Assembly (NCBI RefSeq): GCF_019139815.1
Contig: NZ_CP077079.1
Location: forward strand, 5,084,001-5,148,000
Source: Pseudomonas asgharzadehiana
Lineage (GTDB): Bacteria > Pseudomonadota > Gammaproteobacteria > Pseudomonadales > Pseudomonadaceae
Length of the DNA stretch: 64,000 bases
Direction of reading: 5' to 3'
In this document: one piece after another, positions 49,007 to 59,145 of the stretch
Position numbering within the stretch: the first letter of the stretch is position 1
Layout of the letters: each line of letters opens with the position of its first letter
Program-made: the position numbers and the translations under genes
The notes under the pieces: generated by a model
Databases searched by the model: none
The model's input: only the letters and a program-made list of their open reading frames with translations
What the model was told of the DNA's origin: nothing

Positions 49007-50188
49007 TTAGAGCTCTACGACAACAGCTTGGGAAGCCCGGGTCGCCTTGGCCCGCGCCGCTTCGATCGACTCATCCCGCGCCAACGCCACGCCCATGCGG
49101 CGCTGGCCATTGACTTCTGGCTTACCAAACAAACGCAACGCCGTATCCGGCTCGCTCAAGGCGGCGCCGAGGTTGGCGAATGCGGTCTGGGTTGACTGCC
49201 CTTCCACCAGAATCACCGCCGAAGCCGAAGGCCCGAACTGACGGATCAAAGGAATCGGCAGGCCGAGAATCGCGCGCGCGTGCAGGGCGAATTGCGACAG
49301 GTCCTGGGAGATCAACGTGACCAAACCGGTGTCATGCGGGCGCGGCGATACTTCGCTGAACCACACCTGGTCGCCTTTGATGAACAGTTCCACGCCAAAC
49401 AGGCCGCGGCCCCCCAAGGCTTCGGTCACGGCTTTGGCAACGCGCTCGGATTCGGCCAGGGCTACCGGGCTCATGGCCTGTGGCTGCCAGGATTCCTGAT
49501 AGTCGCCTTTCTCCTGACGGTGGCCGACTGGCGCACAGAACGTGGTGCCTCCGATGTGGCGTACGGTCAGCAGGGTGATCTCGTAGTCGAAGTCGATAAA
49601 GCCTTCGATGATCACGCGGCCTTTACCGGCACGCCCACCCTCTTGGGCGTAGTCCCAGGCCTTCTGCACGTCGTCGGCGCTGCGCAGCAGGCTCTGGCCC
49701 TTGCCCGACGAACTCATCACTGGCTTGACCACGCAGGGGAAGCCCAGGTCTTGCACGGCCTTGCTGTAGTCTTCGAAGGTATCGGCGAAGTGGTAAGGCG
49801 AGGTCGGCAGGTCCAGCTCTTCGGCGGCCAGGCGGCGGATGCCTTCACGGTTCATGGTCAGCGACGCGGCGCGCGCGGTCGGGATCACCGTGAAGCCTTC
49901 AGCTTCCAGTTCCACCAGGGTGGCGGTGGCGATGGCTTCGATTTCCGGCACGATGAAGTGCGGCTTTTCGGCTTCGATCACCGCACGCAGGGCGGCGCCA
50001 TCGAGCATATTGATCACGTGGCTGCGATGCGCCACTTGCATGGCCGGCGCGTTGGCATAGCGATCCACGGCAATCACTTCAACGCCCAGGCGTTGCAGTT
50101 CGATTACCACTTCCTTGCCCAGCTCACCGCAGCCACACAGCAAAACGCGGGTCGCGGTTGGCGACAATGGAGTTCCGATTCGGGTCAT
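49007..50188 (-). CDS. purT: Formate-dependent phosphoribosylglycinamide formyltransferase PurT
   Basis: ATP-grasp enzyme of 393 aa for the third step of purine synthesis using formate and ATP instead of formyl-THF. Seen are [20 protein letters not shown] (GAR binding), [13 protein letters not shown] (ATP loop), and [14 protein letters not shown]. Its presence implies a formate-based alternative to PurN. Confidence 0.98.
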   Translation of the reverse strand: MTRIGTPLSPTATRVLLCGCGELGKEVVIELQRLGVEVIAVDRYANAPAMQVAHRSHVINMLDGAALRAVIEAEKPHFIVPEIEAIATATLVELEAEGFTVIPTARAASLTMNREGIRRLAAEELDLPTSPYHFADTFEDYSKAVQDLGFPCVVKPVMSSSGKGQSLLRSADDVQKAWDYAQEGGRAGKGRVIIEGFIDFDYEITLLTVRHIGGTTFCAPVGHRQEKGDYQESWQPQAMSPVALAESERVAKAVTEALGGRGLFGVELFIKGDQVWFSEVSPRPHDTGLVTLISQDLSQFALHARAILGLPIPLIRQFGPSASAVILVEGQSTQTAFANLGAALSEPDTALRLFGKPEVNGQRRMGVALARDESIEAARAKATRASQAVVVEL

Positions 50189-50257
50189 CTCAGGTCCTCA
50201 GGGGAGCGGATCATGGGGAGAAAGGCCGGCATTTTACATGAACTACAACAATTGGCC

Positions 50258-50725
50258 TCAGTTGGCGACAGCCCGCTTGCGCAAGCGCCAGGCCATGATC
50301 AGCCACACCACCGTAACCCCGGCGAATTTCGAGGCCAGTGCGGTGCCCACCACCGCCGGCGTCAGGGCGCCGATCAGGCCGAAGAAAATGAAGGTGTCGA
50401 GGGGAATGCTCAGCGCCGAACTTATCCACAGGCGGTCGTGCAACGGGCGCTTGGTGATGCTGAACACCAGCCAGTCGATGCACTCGGACACCGCAAATGC
50501 CGTGGCACTGGCCAGGGCAATGGCCGGGTCGGAGGTAATGTACGAGAGCACCAGCGCCGCCAGCATGGCAATGATCGCACCATGGCCGAAGCGGGTTTGC
50601 ACCATGTCGCGCAAGACGAATACCAGGCCGCCCCAGGCGGACCAGATCACGTCCAGGTGCGGAGCGGTGGAAAAGGCGAAGTTGATCAGCACGACGCTGC
50701 TGATGTAGGCGATCAGGAAGAGCAT
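50258..50725 (-). CDS. VUT-family (YhhQ-like) membrane transporter, probable queuosine-precursor type
   Basis: A 155 aa protein with about five hydrophobic helices and the vitamin-uptake (ECF S component-like) signature: FVLRDMVQTRFGHG, SAALSIPLDTFIFFGLIGA. The family includes YhhQ, which imports queuosine precursors. It is shorter than E. coli YhhQ. Substrate is inferred from family only. Confidence 0.8.
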   Translation of the reverse strand: MLFLIAYISSVVLINFAFSTAPHLDVIWSAWGGLVFVLRDMVQTRFGHGAIIAMLAALVLSYITSDPAIALASATAFAVSECIDWLVFSITKRPLHDRLWISSALSIPLDTFIFFGLIGALTPAVVGTALASKFAGVTVVWLIMAWRLRKRAVAN

Positions 50726-50781
50726 TGGAAGTGGACCTGTGGATAATCTCGCACAGGGTACACAAATAAATACACGTCGTC

Positions 50782-50815
50782 TGGGAGGGCCTCATCGGGG
50801 GCTTGCTCCCGATAG
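50782..50815 (+). repeat. REP element interrupted by a short insertion
   Basis: TGGGAGGG then CCTCATC, then GGGGGCTTGCTCCCGATAGC: the REP arm is split by about seven extra bases. Single, between the VUT and DUF1289 genes. Confidence 0.65.
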
Positions 50816-50822
50816 CAATCGA

Positions 50823-51038
50823 TCAGGCATCCGAGCGCTTGGGCGTCATCCATACCAACCCACTCGCCACCGCCCGCGCATGGCACAACACCAGCACCGC
50901 CCGGCGCTCGGCGTTATCCATGCGGCTCCAGCGCGTAATCTCATCCACAGTGCGCTGGCAGCCGGTGCACATATCGTCATCATCCAGCGCGCAAATACTT
51001 ACGCACGGCGAGGCAACGGGGCGTTCAACCGGGTTCAT
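50823..51038 (-). CDS. DUF1289 domain-containing protein
   Basis: A 71 aa cysteine-rich protein with the DUF1289 motif [18 protein letters not shown] and RTVDEITRW. Possibly zinc- or iron-binding; function unknown. Its start overlaps the stop of the carbonic-anhydrase gene by 4 bases (ATGA), so they are coupled. Confidence 0.88.
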   Translation of the reverse strand: MNPVERPVASPCVSICALDDDDMCTGCQRTVDEITRWSRMDNAERRAVLVLCHARAVASGLVWMTPKRSDA

Positions 51039-51559
51039 TCCGGCTGCTCGATCAGGTCCCGCGCGTAACGCTGAGCGTTATGCACATAGTGCGCAGCGCT
51101 GGCTTCGAGCATCCGTTTCTGCGCGTCGGTCAGCTCACGCACCACCTTGCCCGGCGAGCCCATCACCAGCGAACCATCGGGGATTTCCTTGCCTTCGCCA
51201 ATCAGCGAGTTGGCGCCGATGATGCAATGCTTGCCGATCCTGGCGCCGTTGAGGATCACCGCATTGATACCGATCAGGCTGTAATCGTCCACCGTGCAAC
51301 CGTGCAGCATGGCGTTGTGGCCGATGGTCACGCCGGTGCCGAGGGTCAGCGGGTAGCCCATGTCGGTGTGCATCACGCTGCCGTCCTGCACGTTGCTGTT
51401 CTTGCCGATCAGGATCAGTTCGTTATCGCCACGCAACACCGCGTTGAACCAGACGTTAGCGCCCTCCTCCAGCTTGACCTTGCCCACCAGCGTTGCATTG
51501 GGGGCCACCCAACTCTGCGGATGCGTCTCGACGCGGGCGTCGCCCAAGCGGTATTTCAT
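51035..51559 (-). CDS. Gamma-carbonic anhydrase family protein
   Basis: A left-handed beta-helix (hexapeptide repeat) protein of 174 aa of the YrdA/PaaY/gamma-CA type. Metal-binding histidines are seen in [10 protein letters not shown] and [11 protein letters not shown]. It may or may not have carbonic anhydrase activity. Confidence 0.88.
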   Translation of the reverse strand: MKYRLGDARVETHPQSWVAPNATLVGKVKLEEGANVWFNAVLRGDNELILIGKNSNVQDGSVMHTDMGYPLTLGTGVTIGHNAMLHGCTVDDYSLIGINAVILNGARIGKHCIIGANSLIGEGKEIPDGSLVMGSPGKVVRELTDAQKRMLEASAAHYVHNAQRYARDLIEQPE

Positions 51560-51594
51560 GGTGTGTCCTCACGGCTCGCCATTCACACGATGGC

Positions 51595-52197
51595 TTAGAT
51601 ATTGATGAAACTCTTGGGCGGCTGATGCAGGCTGATCTTGGCATCGTCATAGAGCAGGTTGATCAGCTCCACGATCATGATCGCCGTCAGCCCCCAGATT
51701 TTGTATTCGCCGAACCGATAGCTGGGCACATACCAACTGCGGCCCTGGTAATCGATGCGGTGGGTATGTTCGCGTGGGTCCTGTCGGAAAAAGTCCAGGG
51801 GCACGCTGAAAACGGCGGCGATCTCGGCGTCGTTGGCCAAGTATTCGACGTAGTCGGGTATCACCCCCACATACGGCGTTACGCGGATGCCATGCAGGGA
51901 AATCAGCGGGCTCAACGGGCCGATCACCTCGACCAGCCCAGGTGGCAGGCCGATTTCTTCTTCGGCTTCACGCAGGGCGGTGAAGATCAGGTCCGGGTCT
52001 TCGGGGTCGCGGCGCCCGCCGGGAAAGGCCACTTCGCCACCGTGGGTCGACAGGCCACTGGCGCGCAGGGTCAGGATCAGCTCAGGTTCGTCACTGCGGG
52101 TAATCGGCACCAGCACCGCAGCCTCGGGGAAACGCCCATCGGTTTCCAGCGTGTGGGGGGTGTGATTGCTTACCCGGCGAAGTAGCTCGTCCAGCAT
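51595..52197 (-). CDS. Nudix hydrolase, CoA pyrophosphatase (NudL-like)
   Basis: A 200 aa Nudix protein. The Nudix box is in GGRRDPEDPDLIFTALREAE with EEIGL following, and the CoA-pyrophosphatase motif LLTxR(S/A)-like LILTLRASGLSTHGGEVAFPGG precedes it. Probably cleaves CoA or acyl-CoA to phosphopantetheine and 3',5'-ADP. Confidence 0.9.
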   Translation of the reverse strand: MLDELLRRVSNHTPHTLETDGRFPEAAVLVPITRSDEPELILTLRASGLSTHGGEVAFPGGRRDPEDPDLIFTALREAEEEIGLPPGLVEVIGPLSPLISLHGIRVTPYVGVIPDYVEYLANDAEIAAVFSVPLDFFRQDPREHTHRIDYQGRSWYVPSYRFGEYKIWGLTAIMIVELINLLYDDAKISLHQPPKSFINI

Positions 52198-52343
52198 GAG
52201 TCATCTCGGTCTGTTGGCTACCTTGCATCATGCACCAAAGCGTGCGGGCGCCCAACCCCAAAACCCGGTGGGTGTCGCTAAACGACAACTTGCAGGGCCT
52301 TGCCCGCCACGCCAAGATAGACGCACTTTCCAGGAACCCCAGC

Positions 52344-52892
52344 ATGAATTTCTGCAGCCAGTGCGGCAAACCGGTGACCCAACGCATTCCCGAAGGCGAC
52401 GCGCGCCTGCGCTTTGTGTGCGATCACTGCTCGACCATCCATTACCAGAACCCCAATATCGTTGCCGGTACCGTGCCGGTGTGGGGCGACAAAGTGCTGC
52501 TGTGCCGCCGCGCCATCGAGCCGCGCCTGGGTTACTGGACCCTGCCCGCAGGCTTCATGGAAAACGGCGAAACCGTCGAACAGGCGGCCATGCGTGAAAC
52601 CCTGGAAGAAGCCTGCGCCCGCGTGCGCAACCTGAACATCTATACCCTGATCAATGTGCCGCACATCAGCCAGGTGCACATCTTCTACCGCGCCGAGCTG
52701 ATCGACCTGGACTTTGCCGCAGGCCAGGAAAGCCTTGAAGTGAAGCTGTTCGATGAAGCCGATATCCCTTGGTCCGAGCTGGCTTTCCGCACGGTAGGGC
52801 GTACCTTAGAATGCTTTTTCGCTGACCGTCGCCAACAGGCGTACCCGGTGCGCAGCGAGTCCGTGCCACCACTTGCCAAGCCCGCCCAATAA
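52344..52892 (+). CDS. Zinc-ribbon Nudix hydrolase
   Basis: A 182 aa protein with an N-terminal zinc ribbon (CSQC near residue 4, CDHC near 33) and a Nudix box (GFMENGETVEQAAMRETLEE). The substrate is unknown; NUDT-type nucleotide sugar or NADH hydrolases have related arrangements. The ATG at 52344 is preferred; the longer frame from 52230 lacks homologous residues. Confidence 0.87.
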   Translation: MNFCSQCGKPVTQRIPEGDARLRFVCDHCSTIHYQNPNIVAGTVPVWGDKVLLCRRAIEPRLGYWTLPAGFMENGETVEQAAMRETLEEACARVRNLNIYTLINVPHISQVHIFYRAELIDLDFAAGQESLEVKLFDEADIPWSELAFRTVGRTLECFFADRRQQAYPVRSESVPPLAKPAQ

Positions 52893-52929
52893 CAAGCCGG
52901 CCGATCGTCGCCAAAGGGATACCGTTTCA

Positions 52930-53433
52930 ATGCGTTGGTTGCTTGCTCTGCTCTGCCTGTCGTTCGCTACGCTGTCGTCGGCCTCCACCCTGCAAACCCT
53001 GGGCGGCAAACCTGTCGAAAAAGTCCTGGTGCTTAAATCCGCCCATCAGTTGCAACTGATCAACGACGGCAAGCCGTTCAAGACCTACCGTATTTCCCTG
53101 GGCAAAAACCCCAAGGGCCACAAGCTGATCGAAGGCGACCGCCGCACCCCCGAGGGTTTCTATTGGATCGACTGGCGCAAGACCAGCGACCGCTTCAACC
53201 TGGCCATGCATATTTCCTACCCCAACATCAGCGACGCCGCCCGCGCGCGCCGCGAAGGGGTGAAGCCCGGCAGCATGATCATGATCCACGGCACTCCCGA
53301 CACCGAGGACTACCCCGAGCAGTGGTTCCACACCCTGGACTGGACCGACGGCTGCATCGGCATGCGCAACGTCGACATGCGTGAAGTCTGGAGCCTGGTC
53401 AAAGACGGCACGCTGATCGAGATTCGCCCGTAA
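52930..53433 (+). CDS. L,D-transpeptidase (YkuD family), secreted
   Basis: A 167 aa periplasmic protein with a signal peptide (MRWLLALLCLSFATLSSASA-like) and a YkuD catalytic domain. The motif ends in MIMIHGTPDTEDYPEQWFHT with TDGCIGM, giving His and nucleophile Cys. Probably acts on peptidoglycan crosslinks or protein anchoring. Confidence 0.9.
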   Translation: MRWLLALLCLSFATLSSASTLQTLGGKPVEKVLVLKSAHQLQLINDGKPFKTYRISLGKNPKGHKLIEGDRRTPEGFYWIDWRKTSDRFNLAMHISYPNISDAARARREGVKPGSMIMIHGTPDTEDYPEQWFHTLDWTDGCIGMRNVDMREVWSLVKDGTLIEIRP

Positions 53434-53546
53434 TCGTCGACCGTTCGTAAAATAATTCAAAAAAATCCCCTTCCCCCACAGCCCCCGCCGGTGAATACCA
53501 GTGCACGGCACGGGCTGCGTCGTTCTGCGCGCGATAAAGACCTCTG

Positions 53547-53642
53547 TAATACCACTTGCCGCCAAGCTCCGTTTCAGGGCCTTGGAATGGCGATTTGCAC
53601 CGTTTTGGCGGCATTGACATGGTATTTAAGTGGTATTAATTT
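53547..53642 (+). promoter_or_regulatory. nag operon promoter with three operator half-sites
   Basis: A promoter TTGACA (53614-53619), 17-base spacer, TAATTT (53637-53642). Two TGGTATT motifs (53620-53626 and 53631-53637) are 11 bases apart, one helical turn, between the -35 and -10. A third, inverted, AATACCA (53548-53554) lies about 75 bases upstream. The layout suits a GntR-family repressor, with the product of the next gene as the obvious candidate. Confidence 0.6.
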
Positions 53643-53693
53643 CCGGCCAATACCGGGCGACAACACTCCAATAACGCATCGGAAACCTGACAG

Positions 53694-54452
53694 ATGAATC
53701 CCATCCTGGCCCTGCGCCCCGACGGTAAACAGTCCACGCCGCTGTACCTGCAATTGGCGCGCAAGCTCGAAGCCGCCATTCACGCCGGCGAGTGGAAATC
53801 CGAACAGGCGTTGCCCTCCGAGCGCGTACTCAGCGAGCAATTGAGCATCTCGCGAGTCACCGCTCGCAAGGCGCTGCAAGTGCTGTTTGACCAAGGCCTG
53901 ATCCGCCGCAGCCAGGGCTCCGGCACCTTTATCACGCCACGCCTGGAACAGCCGCTGTCGCGCCTCTCGGGGTTCAGCGAGATGTTGCGCCTCAAGGGTT
54001 TTGTGCCTACCTCCCAATGGCTGGAGCGCGATATCACCCAGCCCACCCACGAAGAGCTGATCCGCCTGGCCTTGTCGCCTACCGACAAAGTGGCGCGCCT
54101 GAAGCGGTTGCGCAAAGCCGATGACACGGTCATGGCGATTGAAATGACCACCCTGCCCGCCACCGTGCTGCCGCAACCGCAAGCCATCGGCAACTCGCTC
54201 TACGAGTACCTGGAAAGCATCGGCAAACCCATCGTGCGTGCCCTGCAGCACATCCAGGCGATCAACGCCTCGGACGAGTTCGCCGCCCTGGTAGGCATCG
54301 CCCCGGGCACCGCCATGTTGCTGATGACCCGCGTGGGCTACACCGCTGACAACACGCCGATAGAAATCACCGACACCTACTGCCGCAACGACTACTACGA
54401 CTTCGTGGCAGAGCTGCGCAGATACGACTTTGCCGCCGAGTTGCGGCCTTAG
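53694..54452 (+). CDS. nagR: GntR-family transcriptional regulator of the N-acetylglucosamine operon
   Basis: A 252 aa regulator with an N-terminal wHTH (QALPSERVLSEQLSISRVTARKALQ) and a C-terminal UTRA effector domain (about 95-240). UTRA-GntR regulators of amino-sugar operons sense GlcNAc-6-P or GlcN-6-P. First gene of the operon and likely autoregulated by the half-sites upstream. Confidence 0.92.
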   Translation: MNPILALRPDGKQSTPLYLQLARKLEAAIHAGEWKSEQALPSERVLSEQLSISRVTARKALQVLFDQGLIRRSQGSGTFITPRLEQPLSRLSGFSEMLRLKGFVPTSQWLERDITQPTHEELIRLALSPTDKVARLKRLRKADDTVMAIEMTTLPATVLPQPQAIGNSLYEYLESIGKPIVRALQHIQAINASDEFAALVGIAPGTAMLLMTRVGYTADNTPIEITDTYCRNDYYDFVAELRRYDFAAELRP

Positions 54453-54461
54453 AGAACTGCC

Positions 54462-55548
<1,087 letters not shown>

Positions 55549-55568
<20 letters not shown>

Positions 55569-56571
55569 AGAGGCCTTGGCCTCCTGTGAAGCGGTCGTCG
55601 CCCAATTACAGCGCCTGACCCCGATACTGGAAGAGATCGCCGGCCGCCTGCGCCGCCAGCCGCCGCAAGTGGCGATGACCATTGCCCGTGGCAGTTCGGA
55701 CCACGCCGCCAGCTACTTCGCCTACCTGACCATGCAGCATCTGGGGGTTGCGGTCGCGTCGTTGCCGATGTCGGTGGTGACCTTGTTGCAAGCGCCGTTG
55801 AAGGTTAGCGGCCAAGTGGCCTTCGGGTTTTCGCAGTCGGGGCAAAGCCCGGACCTGGTCAACAGCCTGCGCCTGCTGCGCAAGCGCGGTGCCTTGAGCA
55901 TCTCGCTGGTCAACGCTGAAGACTCACCGCTGGAAGCTGCGTGCGAGTTCCACGTGCCGCTGTGCGCCGGGCCCGAACTCAGTGTGGCCGCCACCAAGAG
56001 TTTTATCGCCACCCTCAGCGCCAGCGCCCTGTTGGTCGGGCACTGGAATCAGCAAGCGGACTTGTTGCAAGCATGCCAGGCGCTGCCCGAGGGCTTGCGC
56101 GACGCCGCCAAACAGGATTGGCGCCATGCCGTCGACGCCCTGCGTGACAGCCAGCGCTTGATGGTGATCGGCCGTGGCGCCGGTTTTGCCATCGCCCAGG
56201 AAGCCGCGCTCAAGCTCAAGGAAACCTCGGCGATCCAGGCCGAAGCCTTCAGCAGCGCCGAAGTGCGCCACGGGCCGATGGCCTTGATCAATGAGAACTA
56301 CCCGCTGCTGGTGTTCGCCCCGCGCGGCGCCGAGCAAGCCGGTTTGCTGAGCCTGGCCGCCGACATGCGCCAACGCGGCGCACGTGTATTGCTGGCCGCG
56401 CCGGACGATATTGCCGAACGCGACCTGACCCTGAGCCGCGCCGAGCACCCGAGCCTGGATCCGATCCTGGCCATCCAGAGTTTTTATGTGATGGCAGCAG
56501 GGCTGGCGGTCGCACGTGGCATGGACCCGGACCAGCCGCGTCATCTGAGCAAAGTCACCCGCACCCACTGA
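55549..56571 (+). CDS. nagB: SIS-domain glucosamine-6-phosphate deaminase (alternative, NagB-II)
   Basis: A 340 aa protein with two SIS domains, of the type that replaces classical NagB in many pseudomonads and converts GlcN-6-P to fructose-6-P and ammonia. SIS motifs: ARGSSDHAASYF, FSQSGQSPDLVNS and ATKSFIATLSA. The start is TTG at 55549, 6 bases after AAGGAG, which overlaps the nagA stop by 20 bases; a later ATG at 55561 is also possible. Confidence 0.9.
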
Positions 56572-56593
56572 GTCGATCGCTGCGTTTTTCCTG

Positions 56594-59119
56594 ATGAGTA
56601 CCGTGCCCATGTCCAACAACAATAAAGAACTCACACTCAGCGCCCCGTTGAGCGGCCCCGTGCTGACCCTGGGCCACGTTCCCGACGAAGTGTTCGCAAG
56701 CCACGCCATGGGCGACGGCATTGCCATCGACCCCCTCAATGACAGCCTGCATGCGCCGTGTAACGGGGTGATCCTTCATGTCGCGCGCACCGGCCATGCC
56801 CTGACGATCCGCGCCGACAACGGTGCCGAACTACTCATGCACGTGGGGATCGACACTGTGCAATTGAACGGCGAAGGCTTTGCGTTGCTGGTCAAGGAGG
56901 GCGCGCGAGTGACAGAGGGCCAGGCGCTGCTGCGCTTTGATCTGGACCGCATTGCGCGCCAGTGCAAAAGCCTGGTCAGCCTGATCATCCTGACCAATGG
57001 CGAGGGCTTCGAGTTGCAGCCTCTGGCGCGCCAAACGGTCAAGGTCGGCGAGCCGCTGATGCGTGTACTCGCTCGCTCGACAGCCCTTGATGACACCGCT
57101 GTGGATAACTCGAGCGCTGAAGCCGGCGCCAGCGTACGCGTGACCCATCGGGGCGGCTTGCATGCGCGGCCTGCGGCGCTGATCCGCAAGACAGCGCTGG
57201 CGTTCAGCAGCCAGGCACGCGTGCATTACGGCGCGAAATCGGCGCCGTGCGACAGCCTGGTTGGCTTGATGGGGCTGGGGATTGGCGAAGGCGATGAAGT
57301 ACGGGTCACCTGCCGTGGCGAGGATGGCGAAGCGGCGTTGCAGGCGTTGATTGCCGCCCTGTCAGTGCCGGCCAAGGGCGAACATTCCGAGCCTGTCGCG
57401 GCGACACCCCGCCGGGCGAGTACCGAAGCCAACGTATTGCAAGGCGTGTGCGCGGCGCCGGGCCTGGCGTGCGGGCCGTTGTTCCGCCTCGCCGGGATTG
57501 AATTGCCGGCCGATACCGGCACCCATTCGGCCGATGACCAACAGCAACGCCTGGACACCGCCCTGGAGCAAGTGCGCAGCGACATCCGCACCACCCTGGG
57601 CCACGCCCGCCAACGCAAACATGTCGAAGAGCAAGAGATCTTCGCCGCCCATCTGGCCCTGCTGGAAGACCCGGCCCTGCTCGAAACCGCCACCGCCGCC
57701 ATCCAACACGGCAGCGCCGCCACCCACGCCTGGCGCGATGCGATCCAGGCTCAATGCACGGTGCTGCTCGCCCTGGGGAAGCCCCTGTTTGCCGAACGGG
57801 CCAATGACCTGCGTGACCTGCAACAACGCGTACTGCGCGCATTGCTGGGCGAGGCCTGGCACTTCGAGGTGCCGACGGGCTCGATCGTCAGCGCTCACGA
57901 GTTGACCCCGTCGGACCTTTTGCAACTGAGCGCGCAGCGTGCGGCGGGCATCTGCATGGCCGAAGGCGGCGCCACTTCACATGTGGCGATCCTGGCGCGC
58001 GGCAAAGGCCTGCCCTGTGTGGTCGCGTTGGGCGCTGAAGTGCTCGACGTGCCCCAGGGCCAGCGCGTGGTACTCGACGCCGCCAACGGCCGCCTGGAGC
58101 TGGCGCCCAGCGAAGCCCGTCACGCCGAGGTGCACCAGATTCGCGACGCGCAAAAACTGCGCCGCCAACAGCAGCAGGCCCAGGCCCAACTGCCCGCGCG
58201 CACCACTGACGGGGTCAGCATTGAAGTGGCCGCCAATGTAGCCTCCAGCAGCGAGGCCCAAGTGGCCTTTGAAAACGGCGCCGATGGCGTTGGCCTGCTG
58301 CGCACCGAATTCCTGTTCGTCGACCGCCACACGGCGCCGGATGAACAGGAGCAGCGCCAAGCCTATCAAGCCGTGCTGGATGCCATGGGCGACAAGTCGG
58401 TGATCATCCGCACCATTGACGTGGGCGGTGACAAGCAACTCGACTACCTGCCGCTACCCGTCGAGGCGAACCCGGTGCTGGGCCTGCGCGGTATTCGTCT
58501 GGCCCAGGTGCGCCCGGAATTGCTCGACCAGCAATTGCGCGCACTGCTGCAAGTGAGCCCGTTGGGGCGCTGCCGCATCCTGTTGCCGATGGTGAGCGAG
58601 GTCGACGAACTGCTGCAGATACGCCGGCGTCTGGATGAGTTGTGCGTCGAGCTGGGCCTGACCCAGCGCCCCGAACTCGGCGTGATGATCGAAGTGCCCG
58701 CCGCCGCGTTGATGGCCGAGCAACTGGCCGAACATGCGGACTTTCTGTCCATCGGCACCAATGACCTGTCCCAGTACACCCTGGCCATGGACCGTGACCA
58801 CGCGGGCCTGGCCGCGCGCGTCGACGCCTTGCACCCGGCGCTATTGCGGCTGATCGCCCAGACCTGCACCGGCGCCGCCAAACATGGGCGTTGGGTCGGC
58901 GTGTGCGGTGCGTTGGCGTCCGACCCGCTGGCAGCCCCCGTGCTGGTGGGCCTGGGCGTGCGCGAGCTGTCGGTCAGCGCGCCGCAGATCGGTGAAATCA
59001 AGGACCGCGTTCGCCACCTGGACGCGGCGCAATGCCGCCGACTGAGCCAAGACCTGCTCGACCTGAACAGCGCCAAGGCCGTTCGCCAAGCCTGTGAACT
59101 GCACTGGCCGCTGAGCTGA
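56594..59119 (+). CDS. nagF: PTS EIIA-HPr-EI fusion for N-acetylglucosamine (NagF)
   Basis: An 841 aa fusion. Order: EIIA-Glc-type domain (about 12-160, His83 in LMHVGID), HPr domain (about 178-260, His190 in GGLHARPAAL), and EI (about 280-841, His463 in GGATSHVAI). It takes phosphate from PEP and passes it along its own domains to NagE. The start could be at 56609 (MSNNNKEL), which matches relatives as I recall; neither start has a clear ribosome site. Fourth gene of the operon. Confidence 0.95.
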   Translation: MSTVPMSNNNKELTLSAPLSGPVLTLGHVPDEVFASHAMGDGIAIDPLNDSLHAPCNGVILHVARTGHALTIRADNGAELLMHVGIDTVQLNGEGFALLVKEGARVTEGQALLRFDLDRIARQCKSLVSLIILTNGEGFELQPLARQTVKVGEPLMRVLARSTALDDTAVDNSSAEAGASVRVTHRGGLHARPAALIRKTALAFSSQARVHYGAKSAPCDSLVGLMGLGIGEGDEVRVTCRGEDGEAALQALIAALSVPAKGEHSEPVAATPRRASTEANVLQGVCAAPGLACGPLFRLAGIELPADTGTHSADDQQQRLDTALEQVRSDIRTTLGHARQRKHVEEQEIFAAHLALLEDPALLETATAAIQHGSAATHAWRDAIQAQCTVLLALGKPLFAERANDLRDLQQRVLRALLGEAWHFEVPTGSIVSAHELTPSDLLQLSAQRAAGICMAEGGATSHVAILARGKGLPCVVALGAEVLDVPQGQRVVLDAANGRLELAPSEARHAEVHQIRDAQKLRRQQQQAQAQLPARTTDGVSIEVAANVASSSEAQVAFENGADGVGLLRTEFLFVDRHTAPDEQEQRQAYQAVLDAMGDKSVIIRTIDVGGDKQLDYLPLPVEANPVLGLRGIRLAQVRPELLDQQLRALLQVSPLGRCRILLPMVSEVDELLQIRRRLDELCVELGLTQRPELGVMIEVPAAALMAEQLAEHADFLSIGTNDLSQYTLAMDRDHAGLAARVDALHPALLRLIAQTCTGAAKHGRWVGVCGALASDPLAAPVLVGLGVRELSVSAPQIGEIKDRVRHLDAAQCRRLSQDLLDLNSAKAVRQACELHWPLS

Positions 59120-59145
59120 CAACAACAAGAAAAAGGAGACTCGCC

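Noticed and set aside
49280..50746. 488 aa open frame opposite purT and the VUT gene
   Set aside because: Spans two genes on the opposite strand and is dominated by Arg/Gln/His; a shadow frame.
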